Shown: piece by piece, positions 45,682 to 55,130 of the stretch | Layout: every line of letters starts with the position of its first letter | Position numbering within the stretch: the first letter of the stretch is position 1 | NCBI RefSeq assembly: GCF_028994775.1 | Contig: NZ_JAJQMN010000003.1 | Span: forward strand, 372,001 to 436,000 | Direction: 5' to 3' | DNA from: Promicromonospora iranensis | GTDB lineage: Bacteria > Actinomycetota > Actinomycetes > Actinomycetales > Cellulomonadaceae | Length of the DNA: 64,000 nt | Made by a program: the position numbers and the translations under genes | Notes under the pieces: model-generated | Seen by the model: only the letters and a program-made list of their open reading frames with translations | Told to the model about the DNA's origin: nothing | The model's database searches: none

Positions 45682-45687
45682 AGACTA
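45682..45687 (-). promoter_or_regulatory. -10 box of a leaderless promoter for ftsE
   Basis: On the minus strand TAGTCT ends seven bases before the GTG at 45674. If correct, ftsE can be transcribed separately from prfB. Confidence 0.4.
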
Positions 45688-45873
45688 GGTGGGTGAAGTG
45701 GTGGCGTGTCGGGCGGACACGCCGACAAAACTCACCCGGTCCATATGGAACGGCGGCCAGATCCGGTCAAACTAGGCCGCACGCGGCATTTCACCTCCGC
45801 GTATCTCGTGCCGGACCGCCACGAGTGCAGTCTCATGGAAGGACCAGCCCCGGCAAGAGGAGCGTGCGTCCCG

Positions 45874-46917
45874 ATGCGTGCTGTCGTGTTCGAGAAGTTT
45901 CAGACCTTTCCCTCCCTCAGAGAAGTGGATCGACCGGTGCCCGGGCCGGGCGAGGTCCTGCTCAAGATCGCGGGATCAGGGGCGTGCCACTCCGACGTCG
46001 CGCTCTACAAGGAGTTCGCGGAGGGGCAACCCGGCTCGTTCGCCCCGCCCTTCGTGCTCGGGCACGAGGCGTCGGGCTGGGTCGAGGAGCTCGGCCCGGG
46101 TGTCAGCGGGTTCCATCAGGGCGACGCGTACCTCGTGTACGGCCCCAACGGCTGCGGACACTGCAAGGCATGCTCGCGCGGCCAGGACACGTACTGCCAG
46201 AACGCCGCGGACATGCCGTACGCGGCAACGGGTATCGGGCGCGACGGCGGCATGGCCGAGTACATGGTGGCGCCTGCCCGAAACCTGGTTCCGCTGGGCG
46301 ATGCCGATCCCGTGGCCGCCGCGCCGCTGGCCGACGCGGGCCTGACCCCGTACCACGCCATCAAGCTGTCCCTGCCCCACCTGGCCGGCGGTGGACGGTT
46401 CGCGCTCGTGGTCGGCCTCGGTGGCCTGGGGCAGATCGCGGTACAGATCCTCAGGGCGCTCACCGGCGCCACGGTGATCGCGACGGACATGAAGCAGGAC
46501 GCCATGGACCGCGCCGCCGCCCACGGCGCGCTCACCGTGCCCGGTGGGCCCGACCAGGCGGCGGCCATCCGGGAGATCACCGGCGGACGCGGCGTGGACG
46601 CCGCCTTCGACCTGGTCGGCGCGGGCCCGACGATCAGGACGGCACAGGCGTGCCTCGCTCAGCTGGGCAGGCTCACCGTGGTCGGGATCGCCGGCGGCAC
46701 CACCGAGTGGAGCTTCTTCACCAACCCCTACGAGGCGGTGATCACCAACACCTACTGGGGCACCATCGAGGAGCTCCACGAGGTGGTAGCGATGTACCGC
46801 GCGGGGCAGATCGTGCCCGACGTCGAGCGTTACACCCTGGACCAGGCGCCGGAGGCCTACCGCAAGCTCGAGTCCGGCCAGCTGTCCGGCCGGGCGGTGG
46901 TGGTCCCCCACGCGTGA
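45874..46917 (+). CDS. Zinc-dependent alcohol dehydrogenase (medium-chain MDR family)
   Basis: A 347-residue medium-chain dehydrogenase. Catalytic zinc ligands appear in GSGACHSDVALY and FVLGHEASGWVEELG, the structural zinc Cys cluster is CGHCKACSRGQDTYC, and the nucleotide fold has VVGLGGLGQIAVQILRAL followed by VIATD, an Asp that favours NAD. ATG 45874 is preceded by AAGAGGAG. It is on the plus strand between ftsE and prfB, which are otherwise adjacent in most actinobacteria, so it is probably an insertion. Substrate not known; it looks like primary-alcohol or aldehyde-type members. Confidence 0.9.
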   Translation: MRAVVFEKFQTFPSLREVDRPVPGPGEVLLKIAGSGACHSDVALYKEFAEGQPGSFAPPFVLGHEASGWVEELGPGVSGFHQGDAYLVYGPNGCGHCKACSRGQDTYCQNAADMPYAATGIGRDGGMAEYMVAPARNLVPLGDADPVAAAPLADAGLTPYHAIKLSLPHLAGGGRFALVVGLGGLGQIAVQILRALTGATVIATDMKQDAMDRAAAHGALTVPGGPDQAAAIREITGGRGVDAAFDLVGAGPTIRTAQACLAQLGRLTVVGIAGGTTEWSFFTNPYEAVITNTYWGTIEELHEVVAMYRAGQIVPDVERYTLDQAPEAYRKLESGQLSGRAVVVPHA

Positions 46918-46948
46918 GCCGGCCGCCGCAGCCGGGGCGCACCCGGCG

Positions 46949-48058
46949 TCAGTGCTGCGATCCGCCCCGGCGCCAACGGATGCCGGCCTCGATGAAGTCG
47001 TCGATGGCGCCGTCGAACACCGCCTGCGGGTTGCCCGACTCGTGCTCCGTGCGCAGGTCCTTGACCATCTGGTACGGCTGGAGCACGTAGGAGCGCATCT
47101 GGTCGCCCCAGCTGGCCTTGATGTCGCCGGCCATCTCCTTCTTCTTCGCCGCCTCCTCCGCCTTGCGCAGCAGGAGCAGACGCGACTGCAGCACGCGGTA
47201 CGCCGCCGCGCGGTTCTGGATCTGCGACTTCTCGTTCTGCATGGCGACCACGACACCGGTCGGGATGTGCGTCATGCGCACCGCGGAGTCGGTGGTGTTG
47301 ACGGACTGCCCACCCGGGCCCGAGGAGCGGTACACGTCGATCTTGAGCTCCGACTCCGGGATGTCGATGTGGTCCGTCTGCGCGATGAGCGGGATCACCT
47401 CGACCGCGGCGAACGACGTCTGCCGGCGGCCCTGGTTGTCGAACGGCGAGATCCGGACCAGGCGGTGGGTGCCGGCCTCGACGGACAGGTTCCCGAAGGC
47501 GTACGGCACGTTGACCTCGAAGGTCGCGGACTTCAGGCCCGCCTCCTCCGCGTACGAGGTGTCGCCCACCTTGGTGGGGTAGCCGTGCCGCTCGGCCCAG
47601 CGCAGGTACATGCGCATCAGCATCTCCGCGAAGTCGGCGGCGTCGACGCCACCCGCACCGGCGCGGATCGTCACGACGGCCTCACGGGAGTCGTACTCAC
47701 CGTTCAGCAGGGTGCGCACCTCGAGGGCCGCGAGATCCTTGCGGATCTTCGCGACCTCCTCCTCGGCCTCGGTGAGCGAGTCGGCGTCGTCCATCTCGTG
47801 ACCGAGCTCGACGAGCGTCTCGACGTCGTCGATGCGGGCGCGGAGCTTCTCGACCCGGTCCAGCTCGGCCTGGGCCGCCGACAGCGCGGAGGACACCCGC
47901 TGGCCCTCGTCCGGGTCGTCCCACAGGTTGGGCGCCGACGCCTGCTCGGACAGCTCGGCGATCTTCGCCTGCAGGGCGGTGGGGTCGCTCACGGCCTCGA
48001 TGGAATCGAGGGTGGCGCGGAGCGCCTTGATCTCTGCGGGGAAGTCGTTGGTTGCCAC
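46949..48058 (-). CDS. prfB: Peptide chain release factor 2
   Basis: A 369-residue class I release factor. The GGQ motif is [19 protein letters not shown] and the stop-codon discriminator is SPF in [14 protein letters not shown], which marks RF2 (UGA/UAA). The reading frame is continuous, so no programmed +1 frameshift exists, unlike in E. coli. GTG 48058 is preferred over an upstream TTG at 48067. It heads the conserved prfB-ftsEX-smpB region, though an alcohol dehydrogenase gene separates it from ftsE here. Confidence 0.96.
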   Translation of the reverse strand: MATNDFPAEIKALRATLDSIEAVSDPTALQAKIAELSEQASAPNLWDDPDEGQRVSSALSAAQAELDRVEKLRARIDDVETLVELGHEMDDADSLTEAEEEVAKIRKDLAALEVRTLLNGEYDSREAVVTIRAGAGGVDAADFAEMLMRMYLRWAERHGYPTKVGDTSYAEEAGLKSATFEVNVPYAFGNLSVEAGTHRLVRISPFDNQGRRQTSFAAVEVIPLIAQTDHIDIPESELKIDVYRSSGPGGQSVNTTDSAVRMTHIPTGVVVAMQNEKSQIQNRAAAYRVLQSRLLLLRKAEEAAKKKEMAGDIKASWGDQMRSYVLQPYQMVKDLRTEHESGNPQAVFDGAIDDFIEAGIRWRRGGSQH

Positions 48059-48150
48059 GGTATTCAAGGTTACCCGCGCATCGCCGTGCCCGACGCCGGT
48101 AGATCCCGCCGACCGCGCTCGGACCGGCCGGAGGGCCGCCCGCAGCAGCG

Positions 48151-48573
48151 TCAGCGAGCCCCGGGCTCCGGCAGCTCCCGGCCGAACATCTGTGCCGTCG
48201 CGCGGGCGCTCGGGTTCCCCGCCTCGGGGTCGGCACCGTGCTCGACGAGCACCCGGATCACGTCGGTCTCGTTCTTGAAGACGGCCCCCGCGAGCGGCGC
48301 CTGGCCCTTGCCGTTCAGGCGGTTCACGTCCGCGCCCCGCTCGGCGAGACCCGCCGTCAGCCCCGCGTGCCCGTGGTAGGCGGCGAGCATCAGCAGCGTG
48401 TTGTCCGCCTCGTCGGCCAGGTCCACCGGCAGGCCGGCGTCCACCAGGTCCAGCAGCACGTCAGCACCCTGCCGTGCGAGGTCGAAGATCTGCTGGGGCT
48501 CGAGGCGCGTGCCGGCCCCCGGGTCGCTCGTGCCCTGCTGGTCGGCCCGCTGGTTGCCGTCGAGGTCGCTCAT
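48151..48573 (-). CDS. Ankyrin-repeat protein
   Basis: A 140-residue soluble protein with about three ankyrin repeats: [20 protein letters not shown], then [19 protein letters not shown], and [20 protein letters not shown]. It has a short hydrophilic N-terminus ([14 protein letters not shown]). Proteins of this type are common single-copy actinobacterial genes with presumed protein-binding roles; some protect against peroxide when paired with catalase, but no katA lies nearby. Start ATG 48573; a GTG at 48579 would add two residues. Confidence 0.85.
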   Translation of the reverse strand: MSDLDGNQRADQQGTSDPGAGTRLEPQQIFDLARQGADVLLDLVDAGLPVDLADEADNTLLMLAAYHGHAGLTAGLAERGADVNRLNGKGQAPLAGAVFKNETDVIRVLVEHGADPEAGNPSARATAQMFGRELPEPGAR

Positions 48574-48592
48574 GGCCACAACCTAACCCGGC

Positions 48593-49102
48593 TCACCACG
48601 CGCGTGCCGTGGACGACGCCGCCACCGGGATCCCGCCACCGAACCCGTCCGTGAACCAGCGCAGCAACGGCGGCCGGGACACCGCCGTGAGCGTGACCCG
48701 GGCCGAGCGTCCGTCAGGCGACGAGGCCTCGGTCACCGCAACGGGGATCCCCGGCGGGTGCTCGTCGAGGTACTGCTCCACGGCGGCGCGCACGTCGGCG
48801 TCCGACAGGGTGAGCGAGGCGCCGTCGGCGGGCACGCCGGAACCCGCGTAGAAGGCGTCGGGAGACATCGCGCTCGCGGCGTCGGCCGCTGCGAGGTCCG
48901 CGACGTCGTAGACCGTCTTGCGGTCCAGGTGGACCGCGCTCGCGGACGCGACCACCGCGACGAGCATCAGCGCGAACGCGACGAACGCGGAGGTCAGCAG
49001 CATGATGCGGCCGCTCTCGACGCTCCCCGGGCCGTTGGGGCTGATCCCGGAGGCGTCCGTGGGACCGCGTCGGGGCGTGTCGGCGTGGTCCGCGGGGCTC
49101 AT
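48593..49102 (-). CDS. TadE/TadG-like pilus-neighbourhood protein
   Basis: A 169-residue protein with a hydrophilic N-terminus of about 30 residues, one membrane helix (about 34-58, MLLTSAFVAFALMLVAVVAS), and an exported domain of about 110 residues. This is the layout of the Rv3654c-like helicase/secretion-neighborhood TadE-like proteins which end the tad cluster in actinobacteria. Here it is separated from the other tad genes by the xylanase gene, which lies in the opposite direction. Probably a minor pilin or assembly protein. Confidence 0.75.
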   Translation of the reverse strand: MSPADHADTPRRGPTDASGISPNGPGSVESGRIMLLTSAFVAFALMLVAVVASASAVHLDRKTVYDVADLAAADAASAMSPDAFYAGSGVPADGASLTLSDADVRAAVEQYLDEHPPGIPVAVTEASSPDGRSARVTLTAVSRPPLLRWFTDGFGGGIPVAASSTARAW

Positions 49103-49195
49103 CCCCGCATTCTGTCGCGGGCTGGGAGCGAGCGCCCGGGGGAACGGTGATCGGTGATCTCCCGGCCCACCCCCTGCGTCGAATGGTGTGATGAA

Positions 49196-50642
<1,447 letters not shown>

Positions 50643-50698
50643 CCGGGTGCTCGACAAGAACGCTGACCTGACAGAACACTGACCTACCGGTTCCAGGA

Positions 50699-50742
50699 GC
50701 GGCGACGGCGGTCCTTCCCTCGGGAGGAACCGCCGTCGCCGC
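50699..50742. terminator. Bidirectional terminator between xylanase and TadE genes
   Basis: GCGGCGACGGCGGT (50699-50712) and its exact complement (50729-50742) form a 14-bp stem, with additional partial pairing inside and a loop around CCTCG. It lies in a 118-bp convergent gap and serves the xylanase on the plus strand and the tad genes on the minus strand. Confidence 0.85.
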
Positions 50743-50760
50743 GCCACCTCCGGCGGAGCC

Positions 50761-51201
50761 TCACGGCCGGGACTCCGTGTACCGGTCGACCGTGCCGGTC
50801 CGGGTCGCCTCGACCGGGACCGACAGCGGCACCCAGCCCCGCACGGCGTCCGGCAGCAGGGGTAGCGGAACCTCGACCCGTACGACGGCACCCACGGCGC
50901 CGTCCGGCGTCAGGCACGGGGAGACGGAGCACTCCAGGGTGAGCGTGCCGGCTCCGCGCGCGAAGCCCTGGTCCGCCAGCGCGATGCCGACGGCGGTCTC
51001 GGCGCGCGCCGCGCCCACGGTCGACGACTCGGCGGTGACCATCGCGCGGACGGCGTCCCGTGCCGCACCCTCGGCCGCGAACGCGCCGGCCTGGACCCGT
51101 CCGAGCGTCACCACGAGGCAGACCAGTGGGATCAGCAGGAGCAGCGCGGCCCCGAGGAACTCGACCATGGCGGAACCGCGCTCGCGCTCCCCCGGGCTCA
51201 T
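50761..51201 (-). CDS. TadE-like pseudopilin (first copy)
   Basis: A 146-residue protein with the TadE signature near the start: ERGSAMVEFLGAALLLLIPL, in which Glu follows the glycine-containing cleavage region. It has one membrane helix and an exported domain with two Cys (LECSVSPCLT). Probably a minor pilin of the tad pilus, processed by a prepilin peptidase not visible in this window. The start overlaps the stop of the next TadE-like gene by 4 bp. Confidence 0.85.
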   Translation of the reverse strand: MSPGERERGSAMVEFLGAALLLLIPLVCLVVTLGRVQAGAFAAEGAARDAVRAMVTAESSTVGAARAETAVGIALADQGFARGAGTLTLECSVSPCLTPDGAVGAVVRVEVPLPLLPDAVRGWVPLSVPVEATRTGTVDRYTESRP

Positions 51202-51581
51202 GGCACCTCCTCCAGGGCGCGGCCCCGCACCGTCAGCACCCCGCCCGGTCCGAGGAGCCCGACGACGGGAAGCGGCGTGCGCACGGTCACCTCGGTCACG
51301 GCCGCGCCGTCGACGGTGGTGCGGCCGGCGGTGACGTCGCGGGCATAGTCCCCGGTCAGGGCCTCGGCCAAGAGCGCACGGGTACGCGCGACGCCGTCAG
51401 CCGGCCCGCGGTCGGCGCGGGCCGCCACGCGGGCACCCTCGGCCGCGGCATCGATGGCGAGCGACCGCACGTGCACCGCGAGCGCCACCTGGACCACGCC
51501 GAGCAGCAGCGCCAGGACCAGTACGGACACCAGGAGGAACTCGACCGCGGCGGAGCCCTGCTCCGGCCGGCGCGAGCTCAC
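51198..51581 (-). CDS. TadE-like pseudopilin (second copy)
   Basis: A 127-residue protein starting MSSRRPEQGSAAVEFLLVSV, a good TadE motif, with a single helix and a small exported domain rich in Val, Ala and Thr. It overlaps both neighbours by 4 bp, so the tad genes form a tightly coupled operon. Confidence 0.85.
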   Translation of the reverse strand: MSSRRPEQGSAAVEFLLVSVLVLALLLGVVQVALAVHVRSLAIDAAAEGARVAARADRGPADGVARTRALLAEALTGDYARDVTAGRTTVDGAAVTEVTVRTPLPVVGLLGPGGVLTVRGRALEEVP

Positions 51582-51766
51582 CCCTGGCCCGTGACGCTGC
51601 TGATCGCCTGGCGGAACGCGTTCTCCAGCAGCGGGCCAGCGACGGCCCAGAGGGCGACCACCAGCCCTGCCGTCATCAACGTGACGAGCACCCAGCCCGG
51701 CACGTCGCCGCGTTCGCCGTGCTGCTCGCCGTGCTGCTCGCTGTTCAGCTCGATGTCGTCGCGCAT
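51578..51766 (-). CDS. Flp-like major pilin candidate (small membrane protein of the tad locus)
   Basis: A 62-residue protein with a charged N-terminus (MRDDIELNS, then a His/Gly/Glu repeat) and one membrane segment (about 27-50, WVLVTLMTAGLVVALWAVAG). Size and place between tadC and the tadE genes fit the Flp pilin, but the canonical G-x-T-x-x-E-Y core is not present; a GDVPG segment stands in its place. AAAGGAAG precedes the ATG. A 12-bp direct repeat in the DNA (CTGCTCGCCGTG) produces the QHGEQHGER stretch. Confidence 0.7.
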   Translation of the reverse strand: MRDDIELNSEQHGEQHGERGDVPGWVLVTLMTAGLVVALWAVAGPLLENAFRQAISSVTGQG

Positions 51767-51806
51767 GACACTTCCTTTCGTCGGCCGACCCGTTCGCAGA
51801 GTCATG

Positions 51807-52724
51807 TCAGAGCCCGATCCGGAGGGTGGCCAGGCTGGGGAAAACGGCGAAGACGACGGTCACCGGGAGCACGAGGAACACGACGGGGACCATCATCAGG
51901 ATCTCCTTGCGTCCGCCCGCCTCCAGGAGGGCGCGGCGACCGGCCTCGCGGACGTCGTGGGCCTGGTGGCGCAGGACGTCCGCCAGGGGCGTGCCACGTT
52001 CCAGGGCGACGACCACCCCCTCGGCGAACCGTGACAGGGGCGGCAGGCCCGAGCGGTCGGCGAGCGCCGTGAGCGCGGTGGTCACCGGTGCGCCCGCCCG
52101 GACCTCGGCGACCATGCGCCGGATCTCGCCGGCCAGCTCGCCGCGTGCGGTCGAGGCCACTCGTTCGAGCGCGGCGGGTGGGCTCTCCCCCGCGGCGACC
52201 GCCAGGGCCAGCAGCTCGGCGATGGTCGGCAGCTCGGCCAGCAGCCTTTCCTCGCGCCGCCTGACCCGCACCGTGAGCGCCTGGTCGCAGGCCACGTACC
52301 CGCACGCGCCCGCGACGACGACCAGCGCCACCAGCGGGACCACCGCCGCGCCCCGGGTCGCGGCGAGCAGCAGCGCGAGCCCGAGTCCTGTCGCCAGCCC
52401 GGTCACCGTCCACACGACCTGGCGTGCCCGGAAGTGGTCCACCGACTCGGCGGACCCTGCCCGGTCGAGCCTTCGCCGTATCTCGTCGCGGGGCGAGCCG
52501 AACCGCTCGAGGCGTGCGCCGACATCGTGCAGGCCGAGCAGGCGGACCACCGCGGAGGTGCGGCTGACCTCCCGGAGGAGCGTCGAGGTCGCGTCGCGCG
52601 GCCGGAGATACGGTGCGAGCCGTTCGTCGAGGGTGACGGCGCGCGACCGCAGGCGGTCGAGCACGATCAGGAGACCCAGCGCGACGCCGAGGCCGGCGAG
52701 GGCGCCCGTAGCCCAGCCGGTCAC
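51807..52724 (-). CDS. tadC: Tad pilus inner-membrane protein TadC
   Basis: A 305-residue T2SF-domain membrane protein with helices at about 3-22, 104-140 and 270-300. The central cytoplasmic part has LAELPTIAELLALAVAAGES then a PPAALERVASTARGELAGEI segment, as in TadC proteins. The GTG start overlaps the tadB stop by 4 bp. It forms the assembly platform with TadB. Confidence 0.85.
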   Translation of the reverse strand: MTGWATGALAGLGVALGLLIVLDRLRSRAVTLDERLAPYLRPRDATSTLLREVSRTSAVVRLLGLHDVGARLERFGSPRDEIRRRLDRAGSAESVDHFRARQVVWTVTGLATGLGLALLLAATRGAAVVPLVALVVVAGACGYVACDQALTVRVRRREERLLAELPTIAELLALAVAAGESPPAALERVASTARGELAGEIRRMVAEVRAGAPVTTALTALADRSGLPPLSRFAEGVVVALERGTPLADVLRHQAHDVREAGRRALLEAGGRKEILMMVPVVFLVLPVTVVFAVFPSLATLRIGL

Positions 52725-53578
52725 CGCAGCACCCTGCGTTCGGCGGGCAGGCGGCCGATCCGCAGCATCAGCCGATAGGCGACCACCGCGCAGAGGCCGC
52801 CGATGACCAGCACCGCGACGCCTGCGGGCGAGTCGTAGGCGCGCGCCGTCTCCGGCCGGGTGGAGAGCAGCGCGAGCACCACCCACGGTCCTGCGACGGC
52901 GACCCGGGCGCCGTTCACCGTCCAGCTCTGGCGTGCCTCCAGCTCACCGCGGGTGGCGGCGTCCTCGCGGAGGAACCCGCTGAGCGTGCGCAGCAGCCGG
53001 CCCAGGTCCTGCCCACCGACCTCGCGGGTGAGCCGCAGGGCCTCGACGATGCGGTCGGCCACGGGGTCGGCGAGGCGTTCCTTGAGCGCGTCGAGCGCGT
53101 CCCCGAACCGGCCGCCGGCCCGGTAGTCGTGGGCGAAGCGCCCGAACTGCTCCCGGAGCTCCACCGGGCCGCGGTGCCCGAGCTGGGCGACGGCCTCCGG
53201 CAGGGACAGTCCCGCACGCACGCCGGACGCGAGGTGGTCCACGACCTCTGGCCACACCTCCCGCAGTGCCCGACGGCGGTGACGTGCTCGTGCCCGGACC
53301 AGCACGACGGGGCCGGGCGCCGCCAGGACGGCGAAACACGCGGCGATGGCGGGCGAGCGGGTCAGGGCGAGCCCGAGCAGCAGCGTCACGAGGCCGAGCG
53401 CCACGCAGGCGCCGACGAGCATCCCCGGCGTGACCGACGGCGCACCGGCCTGGGTCAGGAGGTCCCGGGTCCGCATCTGCCACGTGACCCGGCCCGCGGG
53501 CCGCGGCGCCGGGGTCCAGCACGACCACCAGACGCAGAACAGCCCGGCACCCAGGAGCAGGCCCACCACCACGCCCAT
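52721..53578 (-). CDS. tadB: Tad pilus inner-membrane protein TadB
   Basis: A 285-residue T2SF-domain protein: two N-terminal helices, a cytoplasmic domain with REVWPEVVDHLASGVRAGLS followed by LPEAVAQLGHRGP, and two C-terminal helices. The ATG shares its A with the tadA stop codon. Together with TadC it anchors the TadA motor. Confidence 0.87.
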   Translation of the reverse strand: MGVVVGLLLGAGLFCVWWSCWTPAPRPAGRVTWQMRTRDLLTQAGAPSVTPGMLVGACVALGLVTLLLGLALTRSPAIAACFAVLAAPGPVVLVRARARHRRRALREVWPEVVDHLASGVRAGLSLPEAVAQLGHRGPVELREQFGRFAHDYRAGGRFGDALDALKERLADPVADRIVEALRLTREVGGQDLGRLLRTLSGFLREDAATRGELEARQSWTVNGARVAVAGPWVVLALLSTRPETARAYDSPAGVAVLVIGGLCAVVAYRLMLRIGRLPAERRVLR

Positions 53579-54972
53579 CAGCGTGCCGCCCAGGGGCCGG
53601 CGCCCACCCGGCGGCCCAGGCCCGTACCGGCACCGGCACCGGCACCGGCACCGGCACCGGCCCGGGGTCCGGCGGACGTGCCCGCACCAGGACCGGCCGG
53701 AACCGACCTCTGGTCCGCGAGCAACGCCCGTACGTCGAACCCGGCGCGCTCGAACCGGTCCTCGCCCGGCGGCATGCCGTCGCCGCGCCGTAGGTCGCCG
53801 TCGGCGTCGCGGTCGAAGAGGCCCGCCGTCTCGATGCGGCCCTCCTCGACGCGTCCGGTGACCGCGACGATCTCGCGCACCTGCCGCCGGACCACGCCGT
53901 CCGCGGCACGGCTCAGGCCGAGGTGCACCACGAGGTCCACCGCCGAGGCGACGGTGGGCACCACGAACCGGTCCGACACGTTCTCTCCCGCGAGCAGCGG
54001 GAGCGTCGTCATCTTCGCGACGGCCTCGCGTGCCGTGTTGGCGTGCAGCGTGCACATCCCGGGCACTCCGCTGTTCAGCGCGATGAGCAGGTCGAACGCC
54101 TCCGCCTCGCGCACCTCGCCGATCACAATCCGGTCGGGGCGCATCCGCAGCGCCTCCTTGACCAGACGCCGCAGCGGCACCTCTCCCGTGCCCTCGAGGC
54201 TCGCCGAGCGCGTCTGCAGAGCCACGTGGTCACGGACCGGGAGGCGCAGCTCCCAGACCTCCTCGGCCGAGATGACGCGCTCGGACCCGGGGATCGACCC
54301 CGCCAGGGCGTTCAGCATCGTCGTCTTGCCCGCCTGGGTCTGTCCCGACACCAGCACGTTGAGCCCGGCTCGTACCGCGGCGTCGAGGAACGTCGCGGCC
54401 TGCCCGGTCAGCGACCCGAGACGCACCATGTCGGCCAGCGAGTGGGCCCGCACGACGTGCTTGCGGATGTTCACGGCAAAGTGCGCAGGCGTGATGTCGG
54501 GGATCACCACATGAAGGCGTTCCCCGCCCGGCAGCCGCGCGTCCACGAACGGGCTCGACAGATCGAGCCTCCGCCCGGACGTCTTGAGCATCCGTTCCAC
54601 CAGGTCGCGGACCTGCTCGGCGGTCAGCACGGTGCTGGTCAGCTCGGGGACCCCGCGCCGCGCGACGTACACGTGGGTGGGAGCGTTGAGCCAGATCTCC
54701 TCGATCTCCGGGTCGTCGAGGTAGGGCTGCAGCGGGCCGAACCCGCCGACGGCGTCGGTCACCGCCCGGGCCGCGGCCACGGGGTCGGCGAGAGGCGGCA
54801 CCACGCCGACGCTCGCCCGGGTCGCGTAGTCACCCACCGCATCGGTGACGAGGCTCGACAACCCCGCCCGGTCACCGATCGGGTCCAACCCCTTGCGCCG
54901 CACCAGCTCGCGCACCTCGTTCTCGAGGATGCGCGCCCCCTCTTCGCCCATGGCCGACAACGCTAGAGCCAA
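53578..54972 (-). CDS. tadA: Tad pilus assembly ATPase TadA (CpaF family)
   Basis: A 464-residue hexameric secretion ATPase. The N-terminal domain is followed by NVLVSGQTQAGKTTMLNALA (Walker A), a Walker B region around MRPDRIVIGEVREAEAFDLL, the CTLHANTAREAV His box and the DLVVHLGLSRA arginine region. The extreme C-terminus (about 420-464) is a low-complexity Gly/Ala/Thr tail encoded by six ACCGGC repeats, an addition to the usual ~400 residues. A TTG start at 54972 with a GAAGGTGA ribosome site is chosen over an ATG at 54951 without one. No Ssd/TadZ gene precedes it, unlike in mycobacteria; a DnaA-box cluster lies at its head. Confidence 0.92.
   Translation of the reverse strand: MALALSAMGEEGARILENEVRELVRRKGLDPIGDRAGLSSLVTDAVGDYATRASVGVVPPLADPVAAARAVTDAVGGFGPLQPYLDDPEIEEIWLNAPTHVYVARRGVPELTSTVLTAEQVRDLVERMLKTSGRRLDLSSPFVDARLPGGERLHVVIPDITPAHFAVNIRKHVVRAHSLADMVRLGSLTGQAATFLDAAVRAGLNVLVSGQTQAGKTTMLNALAGSIPGSERVISAEEVWELRLPVRDHVALQTRSASLEGTGEVPLRRLVKEALRMRPDRIVIGEVREAEAFDLLIALNSGVPGMCTLHANTAREAVAKMTTLPLLAGENVSDRFVVPTVASAVDLVVHLGLSRAADGVVRRQVREIVAVTGRVEEGRIETAGLFDRDADGDLRRGDGMPPGEDRFERAGFDVRALLADQRSVPAGPGAGTSAGPRAGAGAGAGAGAGTGLGRRVGAGPWAAR
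53626..53661. repeat. Six tandem ACCGGC repeats at the tadA 3' end
   Basis: Six perfect 6-bp copies encode the Gly-Ala alternation in the TadA C-terminal tail. Copy number may vary without frame loss. Confidence 0.85.
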
Positions 54973-54995
54973 ATGTTCACCTTCGCCCGGCGCCC

Positions 54996-55053
54996 TGTGG
55001 ATAACTTTCCTCAGGAGCCGGAGTTATCCACCGCATCCACAGGGTTGTCCACA
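54996..55053. promoter_or_regulatory. Cluster of four DnaA boxes between tadA and the aminotransferase
   Basis: TGTGGATAA at 54996-55004 is a perfect consensus box in reverse; TTATCCACC (55024-55032), GCATCCACA (55033-55041) and TTGTCCACA (55045-55053, a form favoured in high-GC actinobacteria) are forward. All four lie in 58 bp. No dnaA, dnaN, gyrB, rpmH or partition genes are near, so it does not look like oriC. It may titrate DnaA or place tadA under DnaA control. Confidence 0.72.
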
Positions 55054-55130
55054 AACGTGCAGGTAAAGAGGGTTGTCCGGCATGCCGGAGATGAACCTGA
55101 GGTGGACGGGCGATGGATATCGTCGTCCCC

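Noticed and set aside
46949-48058. Programmed frameshift in prfB
   Set aside because: The reading frame is continuous from the start through the GGQ motif; no in-frame UGA is present.
54996-55053. Chromosomal replication origin
   Set aside because: DnaA boxes are present, but there is no AT-rich unwinding region and none of the usual origin genes nearby.
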